Assembly: GCF_044383835.1 (NCBI RefSeq)
Contig: NZ_JBISEP010000001.1
Location: 62,001 to 126,000, forward strand
Direction of reading: 5' to 3'
Length of the DNA: 64,000 nt
From: Paraliobacillus sp044383835
GTDB lineage: Bacteria; Bacillota; Bacilli; Bacillales; Amphibacillaceae
Part shown: positions 54,520 to 63,372 of the stretch, piece by piece
Numbering within the stretch: the stretch's first letter is position 1
Layout: the number at the start of each line of letters is the position of its first letter
Program-made: the position numbers and the translations under genes
Notes under the pieces: generated by a model
What the model was told of the DNA's origin: nothing
The model's database searches: none
The model's input: only the letters and a program-made list of their open reading frames with translations

Positions 54520-54801
54520 AGTTTTCGATTGTTATGAAAATAATATTATATTTGGAATAGATTGTTTCTTTGAAATTATCACACCAAATACAAAATTAAT
54601 TGTTTTATCTCATGTTCTATGTTTGAAGCAGAACCATTAACCATTACACTATTTCTTACAGAAGTGATGGGAGAACCTACCCCAGATACAGAAATCCATT
54701 CCTATAGATGGATTGATATAGATTCACCAGAAACTAAACTACTTGGATCAGGCATCACAGAGTTGACTCTACCATTATTACGTGAGGAGTTTAGTAAATG
54801 A
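54520..54801 (+). pseudogene. Nudix hydrolase, C-terminal remnant
   Basis: The frame ending at TGA 54799 reads FEAEPLTITLFLTEVMGEPT, PDTEIHSYRWIDID, ELTLPLL, the usual C-terminus of a MutT/Nudix protein. The Nudix box with its catalytic glutamates is missing upstream and the frame is broken before 54619. Its stop overlaps the start of the DMT gene (ATGA), so the two were once coupled. Confidence 0.6.
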
Positions 54802-55694
54802 GAAAAATTAGTAACTTAGGAGCTACGGTAGCATTAGTAGCAAGAAGTGTCTATGGGGTAAACTCTGTTGTTGTAAAAGCTGCCCATAACAAGGGCGTTA
54901 CTACATTTGATTTACTAATTTATCAATTTGTCTTTGCTCTTTTATGGTTTAGTGTAAGATATTTAATCTTCAAGAAGAAAAATAAAGCAATTACAGGTAA
55001 TAGTAAATCTTTTATTACTAACCCTTATAACTGGCTAGCTGCAATTACAACCGTTTTAACTGGTCTTTTTTACTATTCATCCATTCAATTAACTGATCCT
55101 AGTATAGCTTCATTAGGTTTATTTCAATATCCATGGATTTTACTCATACTTGGAGTTATTCTTAATAAAGAAATTATATTTACAAAGAATGTTTTGGCTG
55201 TATTGTTAATATGGGTTGGGACTATTTTATTAATTGGAGGAACCACAGAAAATATTACAGTAGCTGGGTTAATTTATGGGATATCTGCTGGAGCATCCTT
55301 TGCTACATACTTATTCAGTCTACAAAAGATTTCAGATCATCCTATAACTAAATTGTTTATTTTTTTTGTAGCTACAATTTTAGTAGGCATAGTTTGTATA
55401 TTCAGAATAGAAGAACTAACCGTATTTACAAAAGATGCACTAATTTATGGTTTAATAACTGCCATTCTTGGCCAAGTGCTAACATTTGAACTCATGGCAT
55501 ATGCCGCCAAAAAGATATCATCTGCTGTTATGGGAACATTAACGACTACTGAGCTTCCTGTAGCTATGATTCTAACATGGACTATTTGGGGACCACTTCC
55601 AAACCTTGTTAAAATAGTAGGTTTATTATTAATGCTATTTTCTATTCTATGGCTTAAGTACGAACAGTCTAATGAAGAAATAAAAAGTAATTAA
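54798..55694 (+). CDS. DMT-superfamily (EamA) transporter
   Basis: 298 aa with ten hydrophobic helices in two EamA repeats (GVNSVVVKAAHNKGVTTFDL near the start, then the second from about residue 150, GLIYGISAGASFATYLFSL). It probably exports an amino acid or related metabolite. The ATG overlaps the Nudix remnant stop and lies in the AGGAG-like GTGAGGAG context. It may be cotranscribed with the HAD gene 49 nt downstream. Confidence 0.85.
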   Translation: MRKISNLGATVALVARSVYGVNSVVVKAAHNKGVTTFDLLIYQFVFALLWFSVRYLIFKKKNKAITGNSKSFITNPYNWLAAITTVLTGLFYYSSIQLTDPSIASLGLFQYPWILLILGVILNKEIIFTKNVLAVLLIWVGTILLIGGTTENITVAGLIYGISAGASFATYLFSLQKISDHPITKLFIFFVATILVGIVCIFRIEELTVFTKDALIYGLITAILGQVLTFELMAYAAKKISSAVMGTLTTTELPVAMILTWTIWGPLPNLVKIVGLLLMLFSILWLKYEQSNEEIKSN

Positions 55695-55742
55695 CGAAGT
55701 TTAGAGTCATAATGAATATTTAATGTTAATGGAGGGATAAGT

Positions 55743-56474
55743 TTGAAAAAATTAGTATTACTTGATTTGGATAATACATTGTTACCGTTTAGTTTTTATT
55801 GGGAACAAGCTAATATTGAGATTTTTAATTCATCTAATTTAACCAAGAACTTAGAGTATGATTCTTTTATTGGTTTATATAGAAAATATGATAAAGAATT
55901 ATGGGGGCTACATACTCAACAGTTAATAACTCTAGATGAGCTCCGACAACAACGACTTATTAAAACGATGAAAGATTTCCAAATAACAGTTAGTGTGGAT
56001 GAAGCGCAAAATTATTTTGATGAATTCTTCCATAATCTCATAGATCGTATTATTCCTGATTCACGAATTAATAATATGCTTCTTTCCCTACAGAAAAATT
56101 ACAAAGTAGGTATATTAACTAACGGTAAAATAACAGAACAGAAACAAAAGATTGAAAAAATGAAGCTTAATGATGCTATAAGTTCTAATCAAATCTTTAT
56201 ATCTGACGAAATTGGCTATGAAAAGCCAGATCCTAAGTCATTCCATTACGTTTTAAATGAATTAGGTATGAGAAATGTCGAATCCATATATGTAGGTGAT
56301 TCATGGGGAAACGATATTGTAGGTGCTATTGATGCTGGTTTAGAAGCTATTTGGGTGAACGAAGATAATGTACTTACTAAAAATAGCTATAACGGTTCGA
56401 AAGTAATTGAAATATCTTCCATTTTAAACTTAGAAAATGTTTTACAGTCTATTAACAATACATTGGCAAAATAA
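55743..56474 (+). CDS. HAD-superfamily phosphatase (YjjG/YfnB-like)
   Basis: 243 aa, TTG start with TGGAGGG upstream. HAD motif I LLDLDNTLLPF (nucleophile Asp8, Asp10), motif II VGILTNGK (about 117-124), motif III Lys in GYEKPDPKSF (about 158-167) and motif IV GDSWGNDIVGA (about 181-191). This places it in the pyrimidine-nucleotidase/haloacid dehalogenase-like group. The substrate is unknown. Confidence 0.88.
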   Translation: MKKLVLLDLDNTLLPFSFYWEQANIEIFNSSNLTKNLEYDSFIGLYRKYDKELWGLHTQQLITLDELRQQRLIKTMKDFQITVSVDEAQNYFDEFFHNLIDRIIPDSRINNMLLSLQKNYKVGILTNGKITEQKQKIEKMKLNDAISSNQIFISDEIGYEKPDPKSFHYVLNELGMRNVESIYVGDSWGNDIVGAIDAGLEAIWVNEDNVLTKNSYNGSKVIEISSILNLENVLQSINNTLAK

Positions 56475-56505
56475 AATATTTCTTTCTAAATTACTGGTGG
56501 TGTGT

Positions 56506-56544
56506 AAAAGGGAGGAGAGTTTATAAAAAGCCCTCCCTCTTTTT
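56506..56544. terminator. Terminator shared by HAD gene and his operon
   Basis: AAAAGGGAGG / CCTCCCTCTTTTT hairpin with T-run on the plus strand and A-rich left flank, between the HAD gene stop and the hisIE stop (38 nt away). Confidence 0.75.
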
Positions 56545-56581
56545 GTTCGCCCTGCGTGAGCGAGCAAAAAATCACGAAGTT

Positions 56582-57238
56582 TTACCACTTCTTGATTTCT
56601 GGTCTGTCTCCCTTACTATTTCCTTTTTTAAAAGTACGTCTAGCAAGTTCTTTTTTTACTTGGTCTAGTGAAACGCCTTGTTCACTTATTAATACGAATG
56701 TATGATAGATTAAATCACTTACTTCAAGTACAACTTCTTCAGGATTTTGATTTTTTGCCGCTAGAACAACTTCTCCCGCTTCCTCAATAACTTTTTTGGA
56801 TATTTTATCAATCCCTTTATTAAACAAGTAGCTAGTATACGAATTTTTTATCCGATGTTCCTTTTTTTCTTCAATCTCTGACATGATAGCTTCCATCACA
56901 TTCAACGCATTTGCTGACTCAGTGTCCTGATGTTGATAAACTAGTTTAAAAAAACATGACTCCTCGCCTGTGTGACAAGCAGGGCCATTCGGCTCTACAT
57001 AAATTAAAATACTATCTTGGTCGCAGTCGAGTGCAATAGATACAACATCTTGCGTATTTCCAGAAGTAGCACCTTTATGCCACAACCCCTTTCTGGTACG
57101 AGAATAAAACCATGTTTGATTCGTTTCTAATGTTTTGTTGTAGGATTCCTCATTCATGTATGCTAGCATCAGTACATCTTTAGACTTTGCATCAATAATA
57201 ATTGCGGGTAACAATCCTTTTGAAAAATCAGGCTTCAC
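56582..57238 (-). CDS. hisI: Phosphoribosyl-AMP cyclohydrolase / phosphoribosyl-ATP pyrophosphatase
   Basis: 218 aa bifunctional HisIE. The HisI half (LMLAYMNEESY, KGLWHKGATSGNTQDVV, DCDQDSILIYVEPNGPACHT with the Zn/Mg ligands) covers residues 1-120. The HisE half (SYTSYLFNKGIDKISKKVIE, EEAGEVVLAAKN) covers 125-218. It catalyses steps 2 and 3 of histidine synthesis. It overlaps hisF by 11 nt and is the last gene of the operon. Confidence 0.95.
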   Translation of the reverse strand: MKPDFSKGLLPAIIIDAKSKDVLMLAYMNEESYNKTLETNQTWFYSRTRKGLWHKGATSGNTQDVVSIALDCDQDSILIYVEPNGPACHTGEESCFFKLVYQHQDTESANALNVMEAIMSEIEEKKEHRIKNSYTSYLFNKGIDKISKKVIEEAGEVVLAAKNQNPEEVVLEVSDLIYHTFVLISEQGVSLDQVKKELARRTFKKGNSKGDRPEIKKW

Positions 57239-57986
57239 GTATATTCACCCCTTGTGCTTTACAGCTTTCTTTCACTTCTGCAATGGTAAAAGTATTTTCA
57301 TGGAAAATCGAAGCCGCTAATCCAGCTGACACATCTGTTGCTTGAAATACTTCAAGAAAATGATCAGGATGTCCCACACCACCTGAAGCTATGATAGGTA
57401 TTCTTACCGCATCTACAATTGCTTTCATTAAAGCGAGATCAAACCCGTTTTTCACCCCATCGGTATCAACACTTGTTAATAGAATCTCTCCAGCACCACG
57501 TTTTTCTACTTCTTTCGCCCATTCTACTGCATCTAATTCGCTATCTCTCGAGCCGCCATGTGTCATCACATGCCAGCTACCTTTAATTTTTTTCGCATCG
57601 ATTGCGACAACAATACATTGTGAACCAAAACGAGAGGAAGCGGTTGTGATTAACTCTGGATTATGTACTGCTGCTGAATTAATCCCTACTTTATCTGCTC
57701 CGGCTTGCAGTAATCGTGTCACATCATCAATCATTCTCACTCCACCACCAACGGTAAATGGGACAAAAACATTTTCTGCTGTCTCTCGAACAATATCAAT
57801 CATTGTTTGTCGACCTTCATTCGTGGCAGAAATGTCTAAGAAAACTATTTCATCCGCACCGGCTTTAGAATATGTCTCTGCCATCGCTACAGGATCACCT
57901 AATTCTCTTAAACCAACAAAATTTGTCCCCTTTACTACTCTTCCTTCTTTGACATCTAAACATGGAATAATCCGTTTTGCAATCAT
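57228..57986 (-). CDS. hisF: Imidazole glycerol phosphate synthase, cyclase subunit
   Basis: 252 aa (beta/alpha)8 barrel: start MIAKRIIPCLDVKEGRVVKG with catalytic Asp11, TVGGGVRMIDD (about 77-87), and Asp130 in VVAIDAKKIKG. With HisH it makes IGP and AICAR. It overlaps hisA by 4 nt (ATGA). Confidence 0.96.
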   Translation of the reverse strand: MIAKRIIPCLDVKEGRVVKGTNFVGLRELGDPVAMAETYSKAGADEIVFLDISATNEGRQTMIDIVRETAENVFVPFTVGGGVRMIDDVTRLLQAGADKVGINSAAVHNPELITTASSRFGSQCIVVAIDAKKIKGSWHVMTHGGSRDSELDAVEWAKEVEKRGAGEILLTSVDTDGVKNGFDLALMKAIVDAVRIPIIASGGVGHPDHFLEVFQATDVSAGLAASIFHENTFTIAEVKESCKAQGVNIREA

Positions 57987-58690
57987 AAAGTTACTCCCTT
58001 CAAGGTTACTTTTCCTTGATAAATCGCTTTTCCTACAATCGCTTCTTTAATTCCGATTTTTTCTAACGCATTAATATCACTATCGTCTTTAATCCCTCCT
58101 GACGCTACAATCGTACAGGTAACTGCTTCATGCATCTCCCTTAATCCATCAATATTTGGTCCTGACATCGTCCCATCCTTTGAGATATCGGTATAAACAA
58201 TCGTTTGTACACCGAATTGCTCCATCTCTTTAGCAAAACTTATCGCATCAATTTCTGATACTGTTTCCCAACCGTGCGTAGCTACTTTCCCATCTTTTGC
58301 ATCAATTCCAATCACGATCTGTGAAGCGTATTTCGCCAATGCTTCTTTTAAAAAAGAAGCATTTTCAATTGCTGCTGTACCGAGCACTAAACGATCTGCG
58401 CCAGCCTCTATTAGCTTTTCCATCGTTTTTATTGATCGAATTCCTCCCCCTACTTGCACAGGAACAGTAGCCATATTACATAATTTTTCGATTAGCTTAT
58501 ATTGTCGATTTTGTTCTCCTTCACGCGCCCCATCTAAATCTACAATATGAATCATTTTAGCCCCATCTGCGATAAAAGTGTTTAATTGTTCGATTGGATC
58601 ATTAGCAACTTGTTCTGTTTTATTAAAATCACCTTGATATAGCCGAACACACTTTCCTTCAATTAAATCGATTGCAGGTATTATTATCAT
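57983..58690 (-). CDS. hisA: ProFAR isomerase
   Basis: 235 aa barrel: IIPAIDLIEGKCVRLYQGDF (Asp8), VQVGGGIRSI, IGIDAKDGKVATHGW with Asp127, and TDISKDGTMSGPN. It isomerises ProFAR to PRFAR. It overlaps hisH and hisF by 4 nt each. Confidence 0.96.
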   Translation of the reverse strand: MIIIPAIDLIEGKCVRLYQGDFNKTEQVANDPIEQLNTFIADGAKMIHIVDLDGAREGEQNRQYKLIEKLCNMATVPVQVGGGIRSIKTMEKLIEAGADRLVLGTAAIENASFLKEALAKYASQIVIGIDAKDGKVATHGWETVSEIDAISFAKEMEQFGVQTIVYTDISKDGTMSGPNIDGLREMHEAVTCTIVASGGIKDDSDINALEKIGIKEAIVGKAIYQGKVTLKGVTL

Positions 58691-59286
58691 TTTGTCACCT
58701 CTTTTAAGAATACTTGTAAAATGATTTTTCCAACTTCTCCACTTTTTTCAGGGTGAAATTGTATCCCGTATATATTATCTTTTTTTACAATAGCAGTGAT
58801 ATCAGGTCCATACTCTGCTGTTGCCACAACATAATCCGCATTGGTTTGAACCATAAATGAATGAACAAAATAAACGTGCTGATCTTGAAAATGAGAAAAA
58901 GCAACATCATCCTTTGCTATATTCAACGCATTCCATCCTATATGAGGCAATAAATAAGATGTTTTTATTTTCTTGACACTACCAGGGATTAAATCTAGTC
59001 CTTTTGTATAACTACCCTCATAACCTTCTGTAAAAAGTAATTGCATCCCTAAACAAATACCTAAAAACGGTTTCTCTTTTGCTAATTCTATTAATATATC
59101 TCTTAAGTTTCTTTTTTCTATTTCTTCCATTGCTGCTTGGAACGAGCCAACTCCTGGCAAGATAATATGCGACGCTTTTTGTAGTTGTATTGGATCATCT
59201 GTTATCGTAACCTCATATCCTAAAGCACTAAAAGCAGTTTTTACACTTGCTGTATTCCCCATTCCATAATTTACTATAGCAATCAT
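58687..59286 (-). CDS. hisH: Imidazole glycerol phosphate synthase, glutaminase subunit
   Basis: 199 aa. Triad amidotransferase: GMGNTASVKTAF, nucleophile Cys in FLGICLGMQLLF (about 77), and His/Glu in GIQFHPEKSG (about 178-187). It supplies ammonia to HisF. It overlaps hisB and hisA by 4 nt. Confidence 0.96.
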   Translation of the reverse strand: MIAIVNYGMGNTASVKTAFSALGYEVTITDDPIQLQKASHIILPGVGSFQAAMEEIEKRNLRDILIELAKEKPFLGICLGMQLLFTEGYEGSYTKGLDLIPGSVKKIKTSYLLPHIGWNALNIAKDDVAFSHFQDQHVYFVHSFMVQTNADYVVATAEYGPDITAIVKKDNIYGIQFHPEKSGEVGKIILQVFLKEVTK

Positions 59287-59870
59287 TCAATTAACCCCTT
59301 GGTAGAATTAACTCCTTCAATAGATGGGTCAATTTTAATCGCTTGTGCTAAGGCTCGCCCTAGTGCTTTAAAAATCGCCTCAATTTTATGATGTGTATTT
59401 AATCCATAAAGAATCCGGGCATGTAAAGTAATACCAGCTTGAACTGCAAATGCTTGTAAAAATTCTCGAACAAGCTCTGTATCAAAATCTCCTAACCTTT
59501 GATTCTCAAACGTTGCATCTAATACGAGGTATGGGCGACCGCTAATATCTAAAGAGACAAATCCTAATGATTCATCCATAGGAACATATGCGGTACCATA
59601 TCGTGTGATTTGTTTTTTGTCACCTAATGCTTCTCTAATTACTTGCCCAATGACGATTGCAACGTCTTCAACGGTATGATGACTGTCTATGTGCAAATCA
59701 CCATCTGCATTCACGATCAATCCAATCCGCCCATGTCTGGCAAATAACTCTAACATATGATTAAGAAAGCCAACTCCTGTTGTGATGGAAACTTGTTTGG
59801 GATTATCTAAATTAACTGATACTTCAATGGCTGTTTCATTTGTTTTTCTTGCTTTATTTGCTGTTCTCAT
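59283..59870 (-). CDS. hisB: Imidazoleglycerol-phosphate dehydratase
   Basis: 195 aa from ATG 59868-59870, which has GAGGG upstream and aligns with the usual MRxAxxxRKTNET start. An ATG at 59885 overlapping the hisD stop is possible but weaker. Mn-binding HLELF-like NHMLELFARHGRIGL, DSHHTVEDVAI and THHKIEAIFKALGRAL motifs are intact. Monofunctional type, sixth step of histidine synthesis. Confidence 0.94.
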   Translation of the reverse strand: MRTANKARKTNETAIEVSVNLDNPKQVSITTGVGFLNHMLELFARHGRIGLIVNADGDLHIDSHHTVEDVAIVIGQVIREALGDKKQITRYGTAYVPMDESLGFVSLDISGRPYLVLDATFENQRLGDFDTELVREFLQAFAVQAGITLHARILYGLNTHHKIEAIFKALGRALAQAIKIDPSIEGVNSTKGLIE

Positions 59871-59881
59871 TTGAACTACCC

Positions 59882-61165
59882 TCATTTCTTATTGATCCGC
59901 TTCGCTACTGCACTTGCGTGTCCTGTCAATGCCTCTTCATTTGCAATGGTAATAATATCGTTTGACGCTTCTGCTAAAGCATCCTTTGTATAATAAATAA
60001 ATGTTGTTTTCTTTATAAAATCATCTACAGAAAGTCCAGAAGAAAATCGAGCTGTTCCTGATGTTGGTAAAACATGATTAGGACCAGCATAATAATCTCC
60101 AACGGGCTCTGGTGTATAATGCCCTAAAAATACGGATCCTGCGTGTTTAATCTTTCCTAGGTAAGACAACGCATTGTCTAAATGAATTTCTAAGTGCTCA
60201 GGAGCAAATTGATTGGATAAATCAAATGCTTCATTCAAGTCTTTACAAAGAACGAACGCACCTTGATTCATTAACGCAGCTTTGGCGATATTTTTTCTTG
60301 GAAGGGTTTTGCATTGTTGTTGAACTTCTATTTGTGTTTCTTTGATTAATTGCTCAGAAGTGGTAAATAAACACGCTCTAGCATTAATATCATGTTCTGC
60401 TTGCGCAATTAGGTCTGCTGCAACAAAACTTGGTTCAGCTGAATCATCTGCTATAATTGCTACTTCAGATGGTCCTGCAATCATATCTATCCCAACATCA
60501 CCATAAACAAGCGCTTTTGCAGCAGCTACATAGGCATTACCAGGACCAACTATTTTATCTACACTAGGAATCGATTCTGTTCCATAAGCTAAGGCAGCAA
60601 CGGCTTGAATGCCACCAATTTTGTAAATTTTGCTTACCCCTGCAATATCTGCTGCCACAGATAAAATAGGTGCAATCATCTCTCCATCTCTGGTTGGTGT
60701 TACCATAATTATCTCCTCGACACCTGCAAGCACTGCTGGGATCGCATTCATTAATACGGATGAAGGATAGCATGCTGTCCCCCCTGGAACATAAATTCCT
60801 ACACGCTCGATTGGTCGAAATAATTGACCAGAAATAATGTTATCGTCACTTTGCATCATACGAGAACCTTGAAGTTGTTTCTCATGAAAAGCTTGAATGT
60901 TTTCAGCTGCACGTTGAAGTGCATCAATCGTTTTTTGATCTACTTTCTCCCAAGCTTGTTTCTTTTCATCTTCAGAAACATACCAATTCTCTGGTATAAA
61001 GTGATCAAATTTTTTAACATATTTTTTTAACGCTTCATCACCTTGTTGACGAATGGCATGAATGACTTCTTTTGCCACTTGATAATATTGATCATCTGCT
61101 TGGCTTACTTGTGTATTTGTAATAAATTTTTTTTGAAAGTCAGCCCGTTTATATGTTGGGATCAT
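59882..61165 (-). CDS. hisD: Histidinol dehydrogenase
   Basis: 427 aa from ATG 61163-61165 with AGGAGGACT upstream; the open frame extends 29 codons further but only as hisG overlap. Motifs: VGIYVPGGTACYPSSVLMNA (about 123-142), VDKIVGPGNAYVAAAK, DMIAGPSEVAIIAD, and the Zn/catalytic residues in QAEHDINARACLFT. It carries out the last two oxidations to histidine. Its ATG overlaps the hisG stop (ATGA). Confidence 0.95.
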   Translation of the reverse strand: MIPTYKRADFQKKFITNTQVSQADDQYYQVAKEVIHAIRQQGDEALKKYVKKFDHFIPENWYVSEDEKKQAWEKVDQKTIDALQRAAENIQAFHEKQLQGSRMMQSDDNIISGQLFRPIERVGIYVPGGTACYPSSVLMNAIPAVLAGVEEIIMVTPTRDGEMIAPILSVAADIAGVSKIYKIGGIQAVAALAYGTESIPSVDKIVGPGNAYVAAAKALVYGDVGIDMIAGPSEVAIIADDSAEPSFVAADLIAQAEHDINARACLFTTSEQLIKETQIEVQQQCKTLPRKNIAKAALMNQGAFVLCKDLNEAFDLSNQFAPEHLEIHLDNALSYLGKIKHAGSVFLGHYTPEPVGDYYAGPNHVLPTSGTARFSSGLSVDDFIKKTTFIYYTKDALAEASNDIITIANEEALTGHASAVAKRINKK

Positions 61166-61782
61166 ACATAGTCCTCCTGTTTTTGGAACGATGCAATAAT
61201 TGGTGAAAGCACATCTCGTTTTATTTTTAATGAAGATCGATTTGCAATACACCTAGCACTAAAAGAAAAAAACTCCTCCTGCACAACTAAACCATTTTCT
61301 TTCAATGTTGTTCCGGTTTCAACAATATCTACAATTCCATCGGCTAAGCCTAATATAGGTGCTAATTCTACCGATCCCTCTAATTTAATAATGTCTACCG
61401 ATTCATCTTTATTTCTAAAATATTCTTTTGTTATACCGGTGTATTTACTAGCAATCTTCTTCTTTTTGTTAGACCAAACCTTGCCCTTTTCAGTTGCTAC
61501 CGCCATTCTACAATGTCCAAATGGTAATGGGAATAAATTGAATACATCTGGGTGAAACTCCGCGAGAATATCACCACCAACAATTCCTAAATCAGCAATT
61601 CCATGTTCTACATAAGTCGCGACATCTGGCCCTTTAGCAAAAATAAATTCAAAAATTTCTGTTTCAATCCGTAATTTCCTACCTTTTTTTAAAATAGGGT
61701 CTACTTCATAATCCAAAGATTCCAAAAATTCAATAAATTGATTTTCTAATCTACCCTTTGTTAATGCAATAATTGGTTTCAT
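61162..61782 (-). CDS. hisG: ATP phosphoribosyltransferase, short form catalytic subunit
   Basis: 206 aa; AGGTGATAA precedes the ATG. Short-form HisG: IALTKGRLENQFIEFLE at the start, KGPDVATYVEHGIADLGIVG (about 51-70), and PRPP-binding ADGIVDIVETGTTLKENGL (about 147-165). It lacks the C-terminal regulatory domain and therefore needs HisZ, encoded just upstream. Confidence 0.96.
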   Translation of the reverse strand: MKPIIALTKGRLENQFIEFLESLDYEVDPILKKGRKLRIETEIFEFIFAKGPDVATYVEHGIADLGIVGGDILAEFHPDVFNLFPLPFGHCRMAVATEKGKVWSNKKKKIASKYTGITKEYFRNKDESVDIIKLEGSVELAPILGLADGIVDIVETGTTLKENGLVVQEEFFSFSARCIANRSSLKIKRDVLSPIIASFQKQEDYV

Positions 61783-61810
61783 CTTTTATCACCTAATCGC
61801 TATTGATTTT

Positions 61811-62905
61811 CTACTTATTCAGATTAATTATTTTATTATACATCTCTTTATCCTTTATTTCATATTGAATATCTATATTGGCGTTACTATACTGATTGCG
61901 TAGTTGTTCCGCTTGTACATGGGTATCTTTTGAAGCCACGATACAAATACTTTCTGTTCGTTGATTATTTTTGAACTGTGTGGATAATACATCAAGATCA
62001 AACGCCAATCCTACCGCAGAAACTTGTTCATCAAATTGTTCGTATAATTTATCGTATCGTCCCCCAGAAAAGCAACTTTCTCCCTTCTCAGTTAAATAAC
62101 CTCTAAACATGATGCCACAATAATATGGCAAATTCTTCACTCTGCCTAAATCAAGCAGCACTTCACCACCACCAATAGATTCAATTACGCTAGCTAATTC
62201 AGTTAAGTGATTAAATATGTTCGTTAATCGTTGATTGTTGTTCCAAATAGATTGATATTTTTCCAATTCACTAACAGTTCCATATGCATCGATCAAATCA
62301 GTCAATTGTTCAGCCTGTTGTATGGAACCACAGTTTAAAGCAATTTCATAAACGATATCTCTGCGCTTGTCGTGCATCGCATCTAATAAACGATTTTCTG
62401 TTTTTGGATCTAATTTAAGTGATGCCGTTAATTCTTCGAAAATACCTGTATGACCTAACTCAATCAGATAATTTGATATCTCAAGTTCATTTAAATATGC
62501 AACGGCTGTCAATACACTCTCTGCTTCTCCTAAAAAAGGCTCTGTTCTTATCATTTCTATGCCAGCCTGTTTAGACTCTATTCCATCTTTATCATTACGA
62601 AAAATTGATCCTTCATAAAACCACTTTGTCTGTTCTGATTTTTGATTACTAATCGCTCTTGCAACAGCAGTAGTCCAATCCGCTCGTAAAACTTCAATGT
62701 CTCCCTCTTGATTAAACCATTTCAACAAACTGTGTAGATTCATTCCGACATGTGCATTAGTAAACGTTGTCGCATATTCAACAACTGGAGTAGAAATAGC
62801 TTTAAATCCACGCTTTGTTGCAACCTTTCTAAATAATTCAATTGCTTTTGCTGTGTTATCTAAAGACAATCCGATCTCATCTTGACTACCTTCAGGTAAA
62901 AACAA
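61811..62905 (-). CDS. hisZ: ATP phosphoribosyltransferase regulatory subunit
   Basis: About 364 aa. I place the start at TTG 62903-62905 because GGGAGGGG lies 7 nt upstream and homologues begin near MFLPEGSQDE; a GTG at 62923 has no good site. HisRS-like fold with motif 2-like RADWTTAVARAISNQ, WFYEGSIFRNDKDG and a C-terminal GGRYDKLYEQF, but lacking tRNA-charging function. It gives HisG histidine feedback. First gene of the operon. Confidence 0.93.
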   Translation of the reverse strand: MFLPEGSQDEIGLSLDNTAKAIELFRKVATKRGFKAISTPVVEYATTFTNAHVGMNLHSLLKWFNQEGDIEVLRADWTTAVARAISNQKSEQTKWFYEGSIFRNDKDGIESKQAGIEMIRTEPFLGEAESVLTAVAYLNELEISNYLIELGHTGIFEELTASLKLDPKTENRLLDAMHDKRRDIVYEIALNCGSIQQAEQLTDLIDAYGTVSELEKYQSIWNNNQRLTNIFNHLTELASVIESIGGGEVLLDLGRVKNLPYYCGIMFRGYLTEKGESCFSGGRYDKLYEQFDEQVSAVGLAFDLDVLSTQFKNNQRTESICIVASKDTHVQAEQLRNQYSNANIDIQYEIKDKEMYNKIINLNK

Positions 62906-62968
62906 AGCATCCCCTCCCGTCACTTCACTATATTACCACTTTACTTCGATAAAGTGTTTGTTTTATAT

Positions 62969-62998
62969 ACAATAGCATGAATGTAATGCTATCGTCAA
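62969..62998 (-). promoter_or_regulatory. his operon promoter with dyad
   Basis: Minus strand -35 TTGACG (62993-62998) and -10 TATTGT (62969-62974), 18-bp spacer. The arms ATAGCAT / ATGCTAT (62972-62978, 62986-62992) form a perfect inverted repeat over the spacer and -10, a likely repressor site. No T-box is seen. Confidence 0.5.
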
Positions 62999-63150
62999 TA
63001 AAAAAGGCATTTAAGTTTACCTTTTTCCCTCGCGGTTCGTTGTAAAATGAGTATAAGTATTGGTTTAAAAGCCATTAATAATTGCATGATACTTGTTGAT
63101 TTTTAATTTAACAATCCATAATTGAACTCAGTTAAATATGATACAACCTA

Positions 63151-63372
63151 TTACATTTTATCTAATTTATCAGATGTATTTTGAAAGGATTTCTTAGCTT
63201 GATTCACCAATTGATTTCCTTCATTTTGAAAGTTTTTTATTTGAGTTTTAACTTTTGGAACTGACACGTCGTTAACTAAGGCATTCTCTATTTCATAAGA
63301 AATTGCTGATACTGCACTAGTTTCTTCTGTATTTGACTGAATTCCCTTATCCTTAACCTCATAATCACTCAT
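63151..63372 (-). CDS. Small type VII secretion-like protein
   Basis: 73 aa; AGGGGGG lies before the ATG. Begins MSDYEVKDKGIQSNTEET and is wholly helical and polar afterwards (AISYEIENALVN, KVKTQIKNFQNEGNQLVN, KKSFQNTSDKLDKM). The size and helix-turn-helix look resemble the small T7SS-associated proteins of LXG toxin loci (YxiC/TIGR04197 type), without a WXG motif. Its start overlaps the DUF576 gene by 8 nt. The assignment is tentative. Confidence 0.5.
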   Translation of the reverse strand: MSDYEVKDKGIQSNTEETSAVSAISYEIENALVNDVSVPKVKTQIKNFQNEGNQLVNQAKKSFQNTSDKLDKM

